Shown piece by piece: positions 21,717 to 32,995 of a DNA stretch of 64,000 nucleotides. The notes under the pieces were generated by a model. It was given only the letters and a program-made list of their open reading frames with translations. It did no database searches and had not been told where the DNA came from. The position numbers and the translations under genes are program-made. Position 1 is the first letter of the stretch. Each line of letters opens with the position of its first letter. This stretch comes from Catonia carolina. Taxonomy: Eukaryota; Arthropoda; Insecta; Hemiptera; Achilidae. The stretch lies in assembly GCA_035578175.1 (NCBI GenBank), contig JAQMRL010000005.1:60369722-60433721 (forward strand), read 5' to 3'.

Positions 21717-21850
21717 GATCAATCGCTAAAATCATGTTGTTTGGGTTCAGTGGGTCTGAAAAAGTGTAGATCTGGTGAAAACTCGATTTCCAAAATCGGC
21801 ATGGAAACAATACGTTCCTTCCCATTAATTCATATACGCAAGAGAAAGTA
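20901..21850 (+). repeat. Family A reference copy, near complete (Helentron-like)
   Basis: The left end TCTGGAGTGAAACACACACA is followed by ACTTTCTCTTGCCAATG. An internal unit of about 170 bp occurs twice, seen by CGCTAAACTA at 21095 and 21265. The block AATTTCAACAGACATAGCGC is followed by TTCCGGTTGACCGATTTTGA. A (CG)n(CA)n microsatellite spans 21670-21716. The block GGGTTCAGTGGGTCTGAAAA comes next. The right end reads TTAATTCATATACGCAAGAG and then AAAGTA. ACTTTCTCTTG and CAAGAGAAAGT form subterminal inverted repeats. There is no coding capacity. The combination of asymmetric ends, internal duplication, microsatellite and 3' hairpin is known for Helentron-derived HINE elements; assignment to that group is inference. 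Confidence 0.75.
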
Positions 21851-22091
21851 ATAAAGTAATAATGGGGTTATTTTTAACACAGAAAAGAATATGTAATGTT
21901 TTAAAGAAGAAAAATCAAATAGAAAATGTCATTTATTGACCTAATTTAGTTTTTGCTCTCCTAAAAATTTTGCTAAGTGAAGAATGATAAGGTCCCTTTT
22001 AAATAAAATTTCCTCTTTGCAGTAGTGTGTCATTAGTAATTGTTTTTTCTATCCCTAATGTGTTTACCTTACAATATATTTTATATAAGAA

Positions 22092-22352
22092 AATAAACAA
22101 TGAGATGAGGATGTTAAGTGTATGACATGTAAACGAAGTGTAGTCTTGTATAGACTTAGGCTGACCGTTCATGAGAGAGCATGGTTAATTGAACCCAACC
22201 ATCAACGCACATCAATAACCTCTCTCTAGTGTTCAAATCCATAAAAAACATAACTACCTTTACTAGAATTTATACCACGGAATTTCGTCTTCAAAAATCA
22301 GCACTTAAACAGCTGACTCGCGGCGTCGACTTTACCTGTAGATCAACCCGGT
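22092..22352 (-). repeat. SINE-like family C copy 3
   Basis: The minus strand shows GTCGACGCCGCGAGTCAGCT, a degraded box-B region (GGTATAAATTCTAGTAAAGG), GGTTGGGTTCAATTAACCAT and a CATCCTCATCTCATT tail. The internal TTTGATGGTTGGT part is diverged from copy 2. Confidence 0.7.
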
Positions 22353-22454
22353 GTATTTAAGGATTTTATCATTTTATTTATCGGCAACAAAGACCTACCC
22401 AACCATTTTTCTCAATTATGACTTTTTCATCCAGTTATACACTACATACATATA

Positions 22455-23082
22455 CCGTGCGTTCGGAAAGTCGCTGTGCACTGGAATTGTGACTATGGAT
22501 TTATGAAAATATGTATAAAGAAATGACTAAGCATTTTGGAAAAAAATTTTTACGTTATTGTTCTGATATTTTAGAGAACTTTACGCATCAAATAACACAA
22601 GTGGAAATGAATAATGGTTGGTTCCAACAAGACGGGGCAACAGCACATACATCTAACATCTCAATGGCTTTCCTGCGCAACGTGTTTGGTGAACGAATAA
22701 TTTCAAAGAATTTGTGGCCTGCAAGATCTCCTGATCTGACTCCCCCCGATTTCTTTTTATGGGGTGCGGCGAAACAAACTGTGTATCGGAACAGACCACA
22801 CACGATTGACGAACTTAAAGCCGCAATAACGGCATACATTCAAGGAATCACTGTTCTTCAGTTGCGAAAGGTGTTAGCAAACAAAATGAAACGAGTGCAA
22901 TGCTGTATTGATGCCAATGGAGGTCATTTCGAACACCTTCTATAAACAATGTAATCACGGTTTAACAATGTAATTAAGGTATTGAATAAATTTTTTTCCA
23001 AAATGCTTAGTCATTTCTTTATACATATTTTCATAAATCCATAGTCACAATTCCAGTGCACAGCGACTTTCCGAACGCACGG
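22455..23082 (+). mobile_element. Internally deleted Tc1/mariner relative with 95-bp perfect inverted repeats
   Basis: The element begins CCGTGCGTTCGGAAAGTCGC at 22455 and ends with its exact complement at 23082. The repeats match base for base over 95 bp (22455-22549 and 22988-23082). Both sides are bordered by TATA, consistent with a TA target duplication. Total length is 628 bp, about half of a full mariner, because the N-terminal half of the transposase is missing. The long perfect repeats suggest recent activity or gene conversion. Confidence 0.9.
22511..22945 (+). pseudogene. Transposase C-terminal half (DDE/D, mariner-like)
   Basis: The open frame of 144 residues starts inside the left inverted repeat, so its first 13 or so residues are probably not native. 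From about residue 30 it reads VEMNNGWFQQDGATAHTS, with the second catalytic aspartate in QQD. Then LWPARSPDLTPPDFFLWGAA follows with the third in PPDFF, 38 residues after the second. The tail runs from TVYRNRPHTIDELKAAITAY to NGGHFEHLL. The first catalytic aspartate and the DNA-binding helix-turn-helix are absent. It cannot be an active enzyme but the retained part has no stop or shift. Confidence 0.85.
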
Positions 23083-23086
23083 TATA

Positions 23087-23592
23087 ATACACCTCGTGAA
23101 TTCATTATTGGCCTAATGGCAACAGTTCTTGGCTAAATAGGAGCATTTAAAATATACGTGCTGCACGAGTGAGCACAAAAAAGGCCAATATGCGGTAGTC
23201 TTGTTTTACCAGCTAAGCCCTTTTTACCGTCACCGCTTCTTAAATTTATAACTGTCTGCCGACTTTAAAATTTATAATATGTGTCGACGACACATCAAAG
23301 TTAACCAGCGAAGGTAGCTGTAAAAACGCAACATTTAATCTTTAACATCTTCAAGAACACAATATGACATTGGTGTACCTCTTGGAAAATTAAATTAAAT
23401 ACAGAAAAATCACAACAAATACATTTTTTAGAAAAGTACTGGAGAAGGGGTTAAGAGAAGGGTGTACTGACAAAAGCCTTGACAAGGGATATGGAAAAGA
23501 AGAAGGTTAACAACCGCTTACCTAAGAGAACTGTTCATTTGGTAAGTTTTGTTTAAATTATTTTTGTACATTTTTTAAACAGTACAATAATT
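23087..23592. other. Unassigned DNA
   Basis: No gene or repeat recognised between the mariner-type and piggyBac elements. Confidence 0.5.
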
Positions 23593-23596
23593 TTAA

Positions 23597-24564
23597 CCCT
23601 AGAAGGACACTGTGTCATTTTTGAGACACGAAGAACACTGTGGGGTCGTATATGACCCCATACAGTTTTATACTATTTTTCTATAATATTTAAAAAAAAT
23701 AGATGATTCATAGGATCCAGCAGTGGATTGAGCATGGCGGATTATGATTATATATGTGTTACAATATACATCACCCAAATTCTAGTTCTGAATAGGCTAC
23801 TTAGTCAAAGTCTAATAAAAAATAAAACATTCAATATAGTTGATAAATTTAATTAAACTCTATGTAGGCCTAATTTATAACTACAACCACAAAATACATT
23901 CTATATCAGCTGTAAATTAAAATTTTACAAAAAATAATTTAATATATCAGTTTTTTTCATTTTTACACTGGCTGCAAATTCCAAGACGATGTTCTGCACA
24001 AAGGCTGCGATAGCAAACTAGTGCACATGATTCTGCATCAAATTCATCTTCTTCAATATCACTTTCATTAAATTTCCCATCTTTTTCATCGCCATCAGAA
24101 TGATCATCGGTTATATCAGCTTCACTTTCATAAAAGCTTATGTTGAGATTTTCTGTTTGTTCATTCATTATACGAGAAAGTTCATTAACCGTAAGACTAT
24201 GGCTTGACTATGATGCCATTTTGAGAATGAAACTGTGTTAAAATAATGCAATATAAAAAAGTAAACTATGCGTAGACTATATATTAACACGGAAAACAAC
24301 AACACTATTCGAAAAAAGAACTGAAAAAAAGTAGGATTAAATTTTTTTTTTCTTACACAAAGAACACTGTGGGGTCATGGGTGACCCAAACGTTAATAAC
24401 AATGAAACCGGTTCACACACAACAACAACAATTTTACCACTTCAACTTCCACTAGAGCACTGAAGGTATACAGAACCAAAACCGTGTACAGTGACTGGCG
24501 CAGGCGTAAACAAGTTTCATCGAGTAACTGGGGTCACCGGCAACCCCACAGTGTCCTTCTAGGG
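23597..24564 (-). mobile_element. Internally deleted piggyBac element
   Basis: TTAA flanks (23593-23596 and 24565-24568) and 18-bp inverted repeats CCCTAGAAGGACACTGTG at both ends are diagnostic of piggyBac. A subterminal palindromic motif AACACTGTGGGGTC..TGACCC occurs near both ends (about 23633 and 24363). The element is 968 bp against roughly 2.4 kb for autonomous members. It lies in minus orientation as judged by the ORF. The ends are well preserved, so cross-mobilisation by a related transposase elsewhere would be possible. Confidence 0.92.
23947..24168 (-). pseudogene. piggyBac transposase remnant: N-terminal acidic region fused to C-terminal Cys/His tail
   Basis: The 73-residue frame starts MNEQTENLNISFYESEADIT and is strongly acidic to about residue 46 (DDHSDGDEKDG, DIEEDEFD), like the N-terminus of piggyBac transposases. 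It then changes abruptly to CYRSLCAEHRLGICSQCKNE before the stop, which resembles the zinc-binding C-terminus of the same proteins. The central catalytic domain of some 400 residues is missing. The reading frame is retained across the deletion, so a mini-protein could be made. The split into two termini is inference from composition and the C..C..H..C..C spacing. Confidence 0.7.
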
Positions 24565-24568
24565 TTAA

Positions 24569-25196
24569 GATAATACTCAATGTTGTTTGAAATAGTTTTG
24601 AAATTATAACCCTATTCTAATGGTTCTAGCTATAAAACGATTAATTAATGTACATATACAAAAAGAACAATAATAGATATACTACTAGAAGGTAAAAATA
24701 ATACAAGAAAGATACAAACATTTTTGAGAAAGAAGAGTATTCAAAAGAGAAATAAAAACAAGTTATTTAACATAGACACCTAAATCTGAAGAGTAAAACA
24801 GCACCTTAAGGACCACTTTATGTTCCCCGAGATGGTCTCTTATATTACCCCATTGTGCGGGTGAATCTTTTACTGCTTACCGTAAACAGTAAAGAGTGTA
24901 ATTCTCATGAACATCTATCTCGAATCCTCGTATACATGTGAATAAGTAGCTATCATTCTCATGTACCCTGCTCTCAAATACTTTCACAATAAACTAAACA
25001 AATAACGGTTCACTTAAAACAGCTAAATGTTACATGTAACCCTTTATGAAAACTGAAATAGTAGGCCTATATACATATTTAAACAGCACGAAAACATTGG
25101 TTATAAATAAAGAACTACCTCTTATTACTTATGTTTGATTTTAAGTAGTACACACAGACTTAAAACTTATATTATTACTTTCTTGAAAAAGAAAAT
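24569..25196. other. Unassigned DNA
   Basis: No gene or repeat recognised. Confidence 0.5.
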
Positions 25197-25230
25197 TTAG
25201 GTGAGAAACACTCACTACGTATTATTTTGA

Positions 25231-26412
25231 TTATGTCATCAGCCTGAAGGCTGGTTTGAATCTCTAGAGGGTTTACTAAGTAAAACGAAAAGTGAGGTGG
25301 TTTATTGTGGCTTCGTCGTTGAGTGCAAAATTATGCTTATCAGGATGCCAGATAGTCTGAAAAGAATCTACCTTTTACCCTGCAAATGACACGTTCACTT
25401 CATTCACCACAGGGCCTGGCTACATAATAAAATTCATTACTCTTTGAGCAGGTAACTCTGACTAATGTCTTTTTGGAGTGAAGCTAAGGTCGGGGAGTGA
25501 ACAAGGATTTTCATTCAAAATGTCGAGGTGTGGATAAAGAGGACATTTGGTGATACCATCCACGACCTGATGTAGTTGCTAACAGCGAACGGTTATTTGG
25601 GGCATATTTGATGAAGTTCAAACTTCATGAAGAACCGAAATGACGACGGTGCGACAGTCAAGAGGTGGGGTCCATTGCGCATATTTTTGAACGATGTCTC
25701 TATTTTGGTTTCGACAGAATGGAGACATATGAGAAGAAAGGCGTTGCACAGTGGATCCCAGAGAAAGTACGGGCAGCGATGCTGCGGAATGAGGAGAACT
25801 GGAAGTTGGCCGCTCAGTTTGCGAAGAGGGTTGTCGGGAGACTGCGGAGGAAGGACACATCTGAAGATTTGCAGGATCGCCCTCTCTCACAGTAAATCAA
25901 TCCTGTTCCAATCTCAGAAGGTAAGGTAGGCAAACTATTTTCCTGAGCTGATGATGAAAGAAAAAAATGAAAAAGAGAGAGTGAATGTTGGTCGGTGACA
26001 ACGAGAGGGGAATTAGGCTACAGTTCCCTTCCACGCTCCGCTGACAGTATGTAACTTTGTTTTTAACCTGAATCTCCATTGTAGTGAGATGGAGATTCTT
26101 TGTTGATGTCGGATCAAGTGGCCAGGCGGTGGGTTTTTGGTTGGTAGGCGGTTGCGGCCTCCTTGGGACTGGACGAGGACGCCTCAATTGTGTCCAACTC
26201 TACTTCCCCCATCGTGAGGGAGAGACATGGGTTTTTATCGCCGCCTCGGATGAAAAAAATGTCTTTTACACATCTGTCACATCTTGTTCATAAATGCTTC
26301 AGTCATATAATTGTCTGACCATGTGATAAGAAACAGAACTATTTTTGTAGCCTTGGAACTAGCAATCATATCGAGTGCAAATAATTTAACACTTCACCTT
26401 CCAGTTACGGGC
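25231..26412 (+). repeat. SINE-like family B copy 5, split by a LINE insertion
   Basis: The first part is 25231-25473: GTCATCAGCCTGAAGGCTGG, then TTTGAATCTCTAGAGG, through TAACTCTGACTAATGTCTTT. The second part is 26258-26412: ATGTCTTTTACACATCTGTC through TTAACACTTCACCTTCCAGT. The split is exactly at the 10-bp duplication AATGTCTTTT. Confidence 0.9.
25474..26257 (+). mobile_element. 5'-truncated R1/I-like LINE with 10-bp target-site duplication
   Basis: It is bounded by AATGTCTTTT at 25464-25473 and 26258-26267, with A-rich sequence before the right copy, so it is a retrotransposed 3' end. One frame reads YLMKFKLHEEPK, a stop at 25639, then RRCDSQEVGSIAHIFERCLY, the C..C..H..C zinc-knuckle-like tail. 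It finishes PEKVRAAMLRNEENWKLAAQ, FAKRVVGRLRRKD to a stop at 25895. The 3' untranslated part matches the copy at 15640-16460, including CTCCTTGGGACTGGACGAGG. Only about 140 C-terminal residues of the ORF2 protein are present and one stop interrupts them. Confidence 0.9.
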
Positions 26413-27270
26413 ATACTAATGTAAAAATGAATTAATAATATTATAACCTATCTTAAATCATGAGTATAAAATGCTAATTTATAAACATAACCTGATTTTT
26501 ATCATGAATGGATGACGCCAAATGTATGAACGTTTCTTGGACTTTATTTTTGTGAGCAAACTTTTGAAAATCTCTAATTAACTCAATATTAGGCTATATT
26601 CTAATATTTTTAACTTCTATAAACTTTTATAATTTACACTTTTTTGCTCAAAAATGAATAATAAGGGCACAGTCTTAAAAACGCACTTTTACCGATTTTA
26701 ATGAACAAAATATGAGAAAACACTGACGCAAAATAATATTGAAAAAAATGTTTAGTTTTTGTATTATTTTTCTGTCTTTTATAACATATAATTCTTTACT
26801 AAAATATACAATTTACAACCGCAATCTTAAAAAGACCTTTTTTTCAACGTAGCACAGCCCCCTCTAATCTTCAGCAGACATGCAGATGTGCTCTGCAGAT
26901 ATGCAGAGCACAAAAAATGTAGTACATAAGGTAATTTTTTTAAATATCGTAGGAACCGTTTATGAGAAAAAATAAAATAGTGAAAAATTGCACGAATAAC
27001 CTACTTCTTTCAGTTGATTGATTCTAATAAACATCTTCGTGTCGTATTCCGTAAAAGTAACTAATTAAGTTCCAAGTTACAACTTTGTACAATATTCTTG
27101 AGAATATTGTTTACACGCGCGCGCATACATACACTAGTCGGTAAAACTTGTTTTTTCTTTAATTTAGAAAGGCCTAAGAAGGTGTGTATTTTTGGTGAAA
27201 AAAGATTTATAAAAATCAACATGAAATAATACTTTCCTTCCCTTTGTTTCATGTAGAACAAGCAAAAGTA

Positions 27271-27957
27271 AAAATATTTTTATACCAGAGGATTTGAGAA
27301 GATGAACATCCAAGAGGATATGAAAGCAATGTAGGCCAATACATAAGTCGCTTATTATCCTGTAATACACATTGTTTAACCGTACGATGACGTAATCATT
27401 ATCATTATAATAACAGAATATTATTGTGTGCGTTAAACCCATAGTATTCATTATACACCTGTAGATACAAGCTGTATGCTATTGAGTGTTAAGATGTAAG
27501 GAGTATGAGACAATATCTTGGTTTAAACAAACAGGCATGAAGGCACACACACACACACACACGCGCATAGGCATAAATAGGCACAAATATATGTACGTGT
27601 TTGTTCTACCTATAATACAAATGACCCTTGGGAATCTCTTTATTACATTGACTCACTCTCTTCCTTTCCTTTCATCTTTTACAATTAGTCATATGTTCAA
27701 AATTCACACATTTCACTAGTGAAACATAATATCTTCATTCATTTAAACAATACAAATGCTCTTTGTTAGAACATTATTCAAACAATAATGTAAATCTGTT
27801 TTATATATATAAGGAAAACATGGGACAACCTTAACTGTTTCCACCTGAAATATATGTCAGACGAAGAGGTTGCTATTTTTGAATTAATATGCGGAATGTA
27901 TCGCACACTATACAGACTATAAACTTTACAGTTATAATAAATAGATATGTTAAAAAA
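27271..27957. other. Unassigned DNA with a short (CA)n tract
   Basis: A CA run at about 27544-27562 is the only feature. No gene recognised. Confidence 0.55.
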
Positions 27958-28741
27958 TCTAGTATGAAAATTTCGCACGGCTTTCTCTTGCCAATGAAAT
28001 TAATGAACAATATAACCTAAGTATTAAACATTAGAAATAAACAAAAAAACTGAGCTCAAATATACCTAACCTTGTTTTAATCATGAGTGAATAACGCAAA
28101 ATGAAAATCAACCTCAGATTGGCTAAAAAATACGGAAAATCACTCTTTCACGCTAAACTAGGCTCTGTAGAGAATAATGCTTTAACTATAAGTTGTAAAT
28201 TTTATATATCCTATAAATATTATTATATTATATACACGATTGTCGTAAAATGCATAATACGGCTGAAATCTTAAAAAATCGATTTTTTACACGTTTTCGT
28301 GAGAAAAACCAGAAAATCGCTAATTATCGGACGATTATAAACTAAGCGTATACAAAAAAATGTTTGAAATAAAAGTTGTAGGATTTTAAACTCTCTACAA
28401 TATTTATATTAGGCCTACATTCTTGCGCTAAAATGCATATTAAAGCCGCAATCTTAAAAAAAATATTTTTACGTGAAAACAGCCCCTCCAAAAATTTCAG
28501 CAGACACGACGCCTACCCTATCTTGTAAAGCATAAAAATTTAGTAAACGTGGCGATTTTTAAAAAAAATCGTAGGACCAGTTTTTGAGAAAATCGCAAAA
28601 AAGGGGAAAATTACACGAATAAACTACTACTTCCGGTTGACCGATTTTTATGAAGATGTTCGTGTCGGGTTCGGTAGTGGTAACTTACTTAAGTTTTAAG
28701 TTTCAAGTTCGTACTAGGTTCCGTTCTTGGGAAATTCTGTT

Positions 28742-28772
<31 letters not shown>

Positions 28773-28935
28773 ACACCAATCATTAAAAACATGTTTTTTG
28801 GGCCTGAATGATATTGATGATGTTTTTGGTTTTCAGTGGGACTGAAAACGTGTAGATCTGGTGAAAACTCGATTTCAAAAAATCGACATGAAAACAATAC
28901 TTTCCTTCCTATATTCATATAGGCAAGAGAAAGTA
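27958..28935 (+). repeat. Family A, near-complete copy
   Basis: The left end TCTAGTATGAAAATTTCGCA is followed by CTTTCTCTTGCCAATG. Both internal units are present, then a (CA)n tract at 28742-28771. The right end TCCTATATTCATATAGGCAA, GAGAAAGTA contains the intact hairpin (CCTATAT/ATATAGG). The GGTGAAAACTCGATTTC block precedes the hairpin. It is one of the two best copies for defining both termini. Confidence 0.85.
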
Positions 28936-28942
28936 AAGAGTA

Positions 28943-29281
28943 ACCCTCAAGTTTCACCTGCTTATGATTAACCAAAACAAAATGGCGGAAAGTAATTTTA
29001 CTTTTTTGCATAACAATTTAAAATTTTGGTGATTTTTTGCAATGTTACTTAAATAATAAAACGAAAGAAATATGGAAGTAATTATTAATGAGCAAAATTT
29101 GTTTAATTAACCTTTATTCGAACTGATGTCCATCAATAGCTATGCACTGATAGCAACGAAACAAAAATGAGCCATAAGTGCTTTTGAAAAATTGCCGAGG
29201 TATCAACAATACAATTTTTGGTATTATTTTCTTATTCCGCCATTTTGTTGTAATTAATCATAAGCAAATGAAACTTGAGGG
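28943..29281 (-). mobile_element. Mariner-derived MITE
   Basis: Inverted repeats of about 40 bp flank it: ACCCTCAAGTTTCACCTGCT on the left and, in complement, ACCCTCAAGTTTCATTTGCT on the right. Both continue as TATGATTAA and AACAAAATGGCGGAA. TA borders both sides. On the minus strand near 29123-29190 the frame FLFRCYQCIAIDGHQFE, ending in a stop, matches the extreme C-terminus of mariner transposases (RC...NG.YFE). The element is about 340 bp and has lost nearly the whole gene. It inserted 7 bp beyond the right end of a family A copy. Confidence 0.8.
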
Positions 29282-29283
29282 TA

Positions 29284-31599
29284 CTTTTTTAATATTTATG
29301 TATTATAACTGTAAAGTTTCCAGTCTGTAGAGTGTGAGATACGTCCAGCATATTAATTCAAAAATAGCAACCTCTTCGTGGGATAACCGGTATACACTAA
29401 ATAAAACTCCAAAATTTTTTTAAGAATTATAAAGTATTCCTGAAACAGTATAGTTATTTGGAACCCCCCAAACATTAAATTATACCAGTAACTACTCTCT
29501 AGTACAGAGTATTCAACTAAATTTAATCAAGGTTAATTAATTAAAGGTAAATTATTTAACAGAAAAAAATCTAAATATTATCAAAGATTCTGAGAACCTT
29601 TCACTGTGAAAACTAAACTTTAAAATATTAACAAAATTATAAGAAATAAAAATAATTTAAGATTGATAGATAACATGTAAAACCAAATTAATATTTTGCA
29701 ACGCTAAATTCAAACAAGTAAACTATTACAAAAAATTGAAAAATTAAATTTTGTTTTCACCAGTAATACTTTTGCAATCTTATAAAGTAGGTTGAGAACA
29801 AAAAGTGGATTGATATTGACTTTTATCGGATTAAAGGCTGTGAGGTAGACTCGGGTGTCTGAAAGAAGACACCTGATGGTTTCCCATTAGAGAGACATAA
29901 TTTGTTCCGTGACAGAGCAGTAAACCATGAGCTTACATGTGCGTATGTGGAAAAACTATATAAAAATAAGAGAAAAGCGTCCATCTCGTCTAGCTGAGCC
30001 CAAAATGATTTCCGTCAAGATAGATTGCTGGATGGGAAAAAACTGTCTCCAAGATAAAATTTGTTTTTTCCTCAGCTAGTTTAAGGATAAGGGTAGAAAA
30101 GAGGAAGGATGAGAATCAAGTGGAATTGAGGAAAGGGTAAGTGAGAGGTAACACTGAGTCAGTGCATGAGTATGTGTGTGTCGGTGAAGTAGTGAGGTGT
30201 CATATATTCTAGACCGGGCCAACTTTGATTAATGGTATCGTTTTTGTTTGACCCGAACAGAAATTTCTATACGTTTCAAATTTACTAAAACTCTTCAGAC
30301 TCAACCTTCTCGTTTCTCTATCTCTCTCCTTATTTCTCCGAAGAACTCAACGGGGGTATCTCTCATACCCCACTAATAATGCATCAACTTGATATATGCA
30401 TATCGTGCCCAACAACCCGTTATACATGTAACGCCTTTCCAATTCCAATAATGTATATTCTGGGTAATATTATTTTCATCTTTAAACGTAATTTTAAAAA
30501 GTCATAAAAAAGTAATTATCGTATTCAGGTCATCAATTTGAACTTTTAAATCAAAAATACTTCAAAATAAAAATAGGATTATAATGATTTAAAAATTAAT
30601 TATTAATTAATTAATGATTATACACTTAACTCAATTTTAAAATGTATTAAAACGGGTCTTAATTACGCATATGGCCTCAGTTATCATGATATTTATACAA
30701 TAAATGGACTCAAACTGTAAGCAACACAGAAAAACATTAGATTTTTAGAAAAACACATAGTAGCACTTCTACTCCCTGCATATTCCAGTCTTACTCTCGT
30801 TGACGATCGTCAACTTATATTGCGGTAACAGTAACTGAATAATATTCAGTAACTGAATATTTAGTAACTGAATAATAATATATTCACTTTTAACTGAATA
30901 ATATTTTGTTTACTAATTTGAGGATATCTCTGAGTCGGCGCGCAACATACACATGAAAAGTAACCGCATAAATTAACAAGCAAAATTTGTACACAGTTAA
31001 GTGATGTGGTCAGAAATAAGACAGTAAATTTAATAGTAGAAAATTACATTACCTAGGTTAAGATACTATATATAGGCAAGTACATACAGTACACTCTTTG
31101 TGAAACAACAACAACAACCCAACAAGAGTGGAGTATAATGCAATGCAGTTACATTTGGTCCGACCAAAGACCACATTTAACTTTCACTAACGGCTTTAAA
31201 CACAAAACTAACGTCCTGCCCTAACGACTAAACTACCTTATATTATTAGTGTTTACAGTCTCTAGCAGAGCGTCGCCGCCAGTCGTTGGAAACGAAAGGA
31301 TTATGTTTGTAGCTGAGACCAACGGAGCTTATTTTTATTCTCTTTAACACATTTTTATCACTAACTTTAATCAAATACCGTAAAAAATTATTACGCAACT
31401 ATAAAATTGTGGTCATCCAGAAAAATTTAGTTAATATTTTATAAAAGTTCAATAGTAAAATTACCTTATCCAATGTGTGAACCTACGCCAAACATTTGAA
31501 TCAGCATATCCCTTTGCTAAAACTCTGGTATAAAACACAAGATTTTTTTCTTAAAAACGTAAATAATGAAAATTCAATCTATATTTAATCACGATTAAA
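29284..31599. other. Unassigned DNA
   Basis: No repeat from the families described here and no coding frame with recognisable homology. GA-rich stretches at 30070-30160 and pyrimidine-rich sequence at 30300-30345 are present. CpG-containing sequence at 31268-31300 (AGCGTCGCCGCCAGTCGTTG) stands out from the AT-rich background without a visible gene. Confidence 0.45.
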
Positions 31600-31915
31600 C
31601 AATCTAAATAATTTAAAATATAACCTATGATAATCACGAGTAAACAATGTAACATTTACAACAACCTAATTTTAATCATGAGAGAATAACAAATAAATAA
31701 CAATCTCTTGATAAACGATTAACTAGTTCTCCAAAAAACAAATTGTTGAAATATAAGTTGTAGGTTTTAATTTTTAAATTTAGTTATAGCACATACTTTT
31801 GTCGTAAAATGCATACTAAGGCCGTAATTTAAAATATATATTTTTATATAATATAATATATAATACATAATACATTTTCATGAGCAAAACATGGAAAAGT
31901 AATTTTTGATTCATT
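31600..31915 (+). repeat. Family A fragment (first internal unit)
   Basis: The AACCTAATTTTAATCATGAG, TTGTAGGTTTTAATTT and TTTTGTCGTAAAATGCATAC blocks are recognisable, followed by TTTTCATGAGCAAAACATGG. Neither terminus is clear. Confidence 0.6.
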
Positions 31916-32521
31916 ATATTTAGCTGTTTTGTTGTTGTTTATAGGATATTATAGTTTTGTGTAGCTGCATTATTTTAAAAGATACCTCCAGATTGCGTCG
32001 TTGTATTATTGTACTCCTGTTGCGAAAGATAAATCTGTTGGAAATTTTCCCTCGATATGAATCCAACATTAAAAAGTAAAGTTAAGATGAACAACGAAGC
32101 AAATAAAATGAATGTAATTTTTTAATATATTTAAATGTATGGAAGAAAAATCGAAGATATCTGATAAGAAATAGGATAATGTTTATAATTCCACTTCTGC
32201 AAAATTTCATCTTTGTTATAGCAAAGCTGCTTGAGTATCCTTATGTACTGCTGTACAACTCACATAGCAAGAAAATTGTAGGTGTATTTTAAGTTGAAGC
32301 GAAACCTTTAAGTTTCAATACTCAAAAACAAAAACAAGAAGAGGAAACAGGCAAACTATAAACCAGTAAACTTTTCATTCTTCAATGTATTTTTGTTTCT
32401 TGAAATAATAAATTAAATATTTAAGTCACGAGGACTGCGGTTGTTTAAGATGTTAAGATATATTTTAAATATTTCATTATTTAAAAGCAAAGTTTATGAT
32501 AATAAGACATTAAACTTTGCC

Positions 32522-32702
32522 AATTTTTATTACAGTACTGTGAAATGAGCTGCATAATTTCCGTACACGATATTTTAATTTTTACGTGCAGTGGGGAATT
32601 TTACTTTCAGGAGAAGAAGTACCTAGTGGTACATGAACCGTTTAGAATTATGATTGTTGAACATTATTCAGACCGAAAAGTCTCTGCTCCATTTTTTCTT
32701 AA
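32522..32702 (+). CDS. Candidate host exon interrupted by a Harbinger-like insertion
   Basis: After an acceptor-like TTTTTATTACAG (to 32536) the frame YCEMSCIISVHDILIFTCSG, EFYFQEKKYLVVHEPFRIMI, VEHYSDRKVSAPFFL is open up to the TAA duplication that marks the transposon at 32703. A second acceptor-like sequence, TTTTTACGTGCAG, precedes GEFYFQ. Composition looks coding but I recognise no family. Beyond the insertion the frame ends after about five codons. It may equally be a fortuitous frame. Confidence 0.25.
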
Positions 32703-32995
32703 AGGTCGGTTCATATCATCATGCACCAATCGTTTCCGTAACGTACCGTTTCCTTCACAACATCTCAGCTGAAATTCATTTATCATCAAACAATAACCAC
32801 ACTGGAAGCCAAAGTGTTCAGTAATAACGTAGTGTGAACAGTAGTAAGTTTCTTAAGCGTTAAAATGTTAGATCTGACTACTGAAGATTTGTCTGATATC
32901 AATTTTATTAGTAGATGAAAACAATCAACGTAAACGTAAGAGGTTTTCCGTACATAAAATGTTGTAGAAATATTGAGGGAGAATATTGCAATCTA

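Larger units (their letters stand above)
25197..27270 (+). repeat. Family A copy carrying a nested SINE B and LINE
   Basis: The left terminus remnant TTAGGTGAGAAACACTCACT lies at 25197-25219. Family A resumes at about 26413 with CTAATGTAAAAATGAATTAA, TAATATTATAACC, matching the bases just inside the left end of other copies, and continues to TTCCTTCCCTTTGTTTCATG and CAAGCAAAAGTA near 27270. The GCGCGCGCATACATACAC microsatellite sits at 27118-27135. The interruption of about 1.2 kb is SINE B copy 5. Confidence 0.75.
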
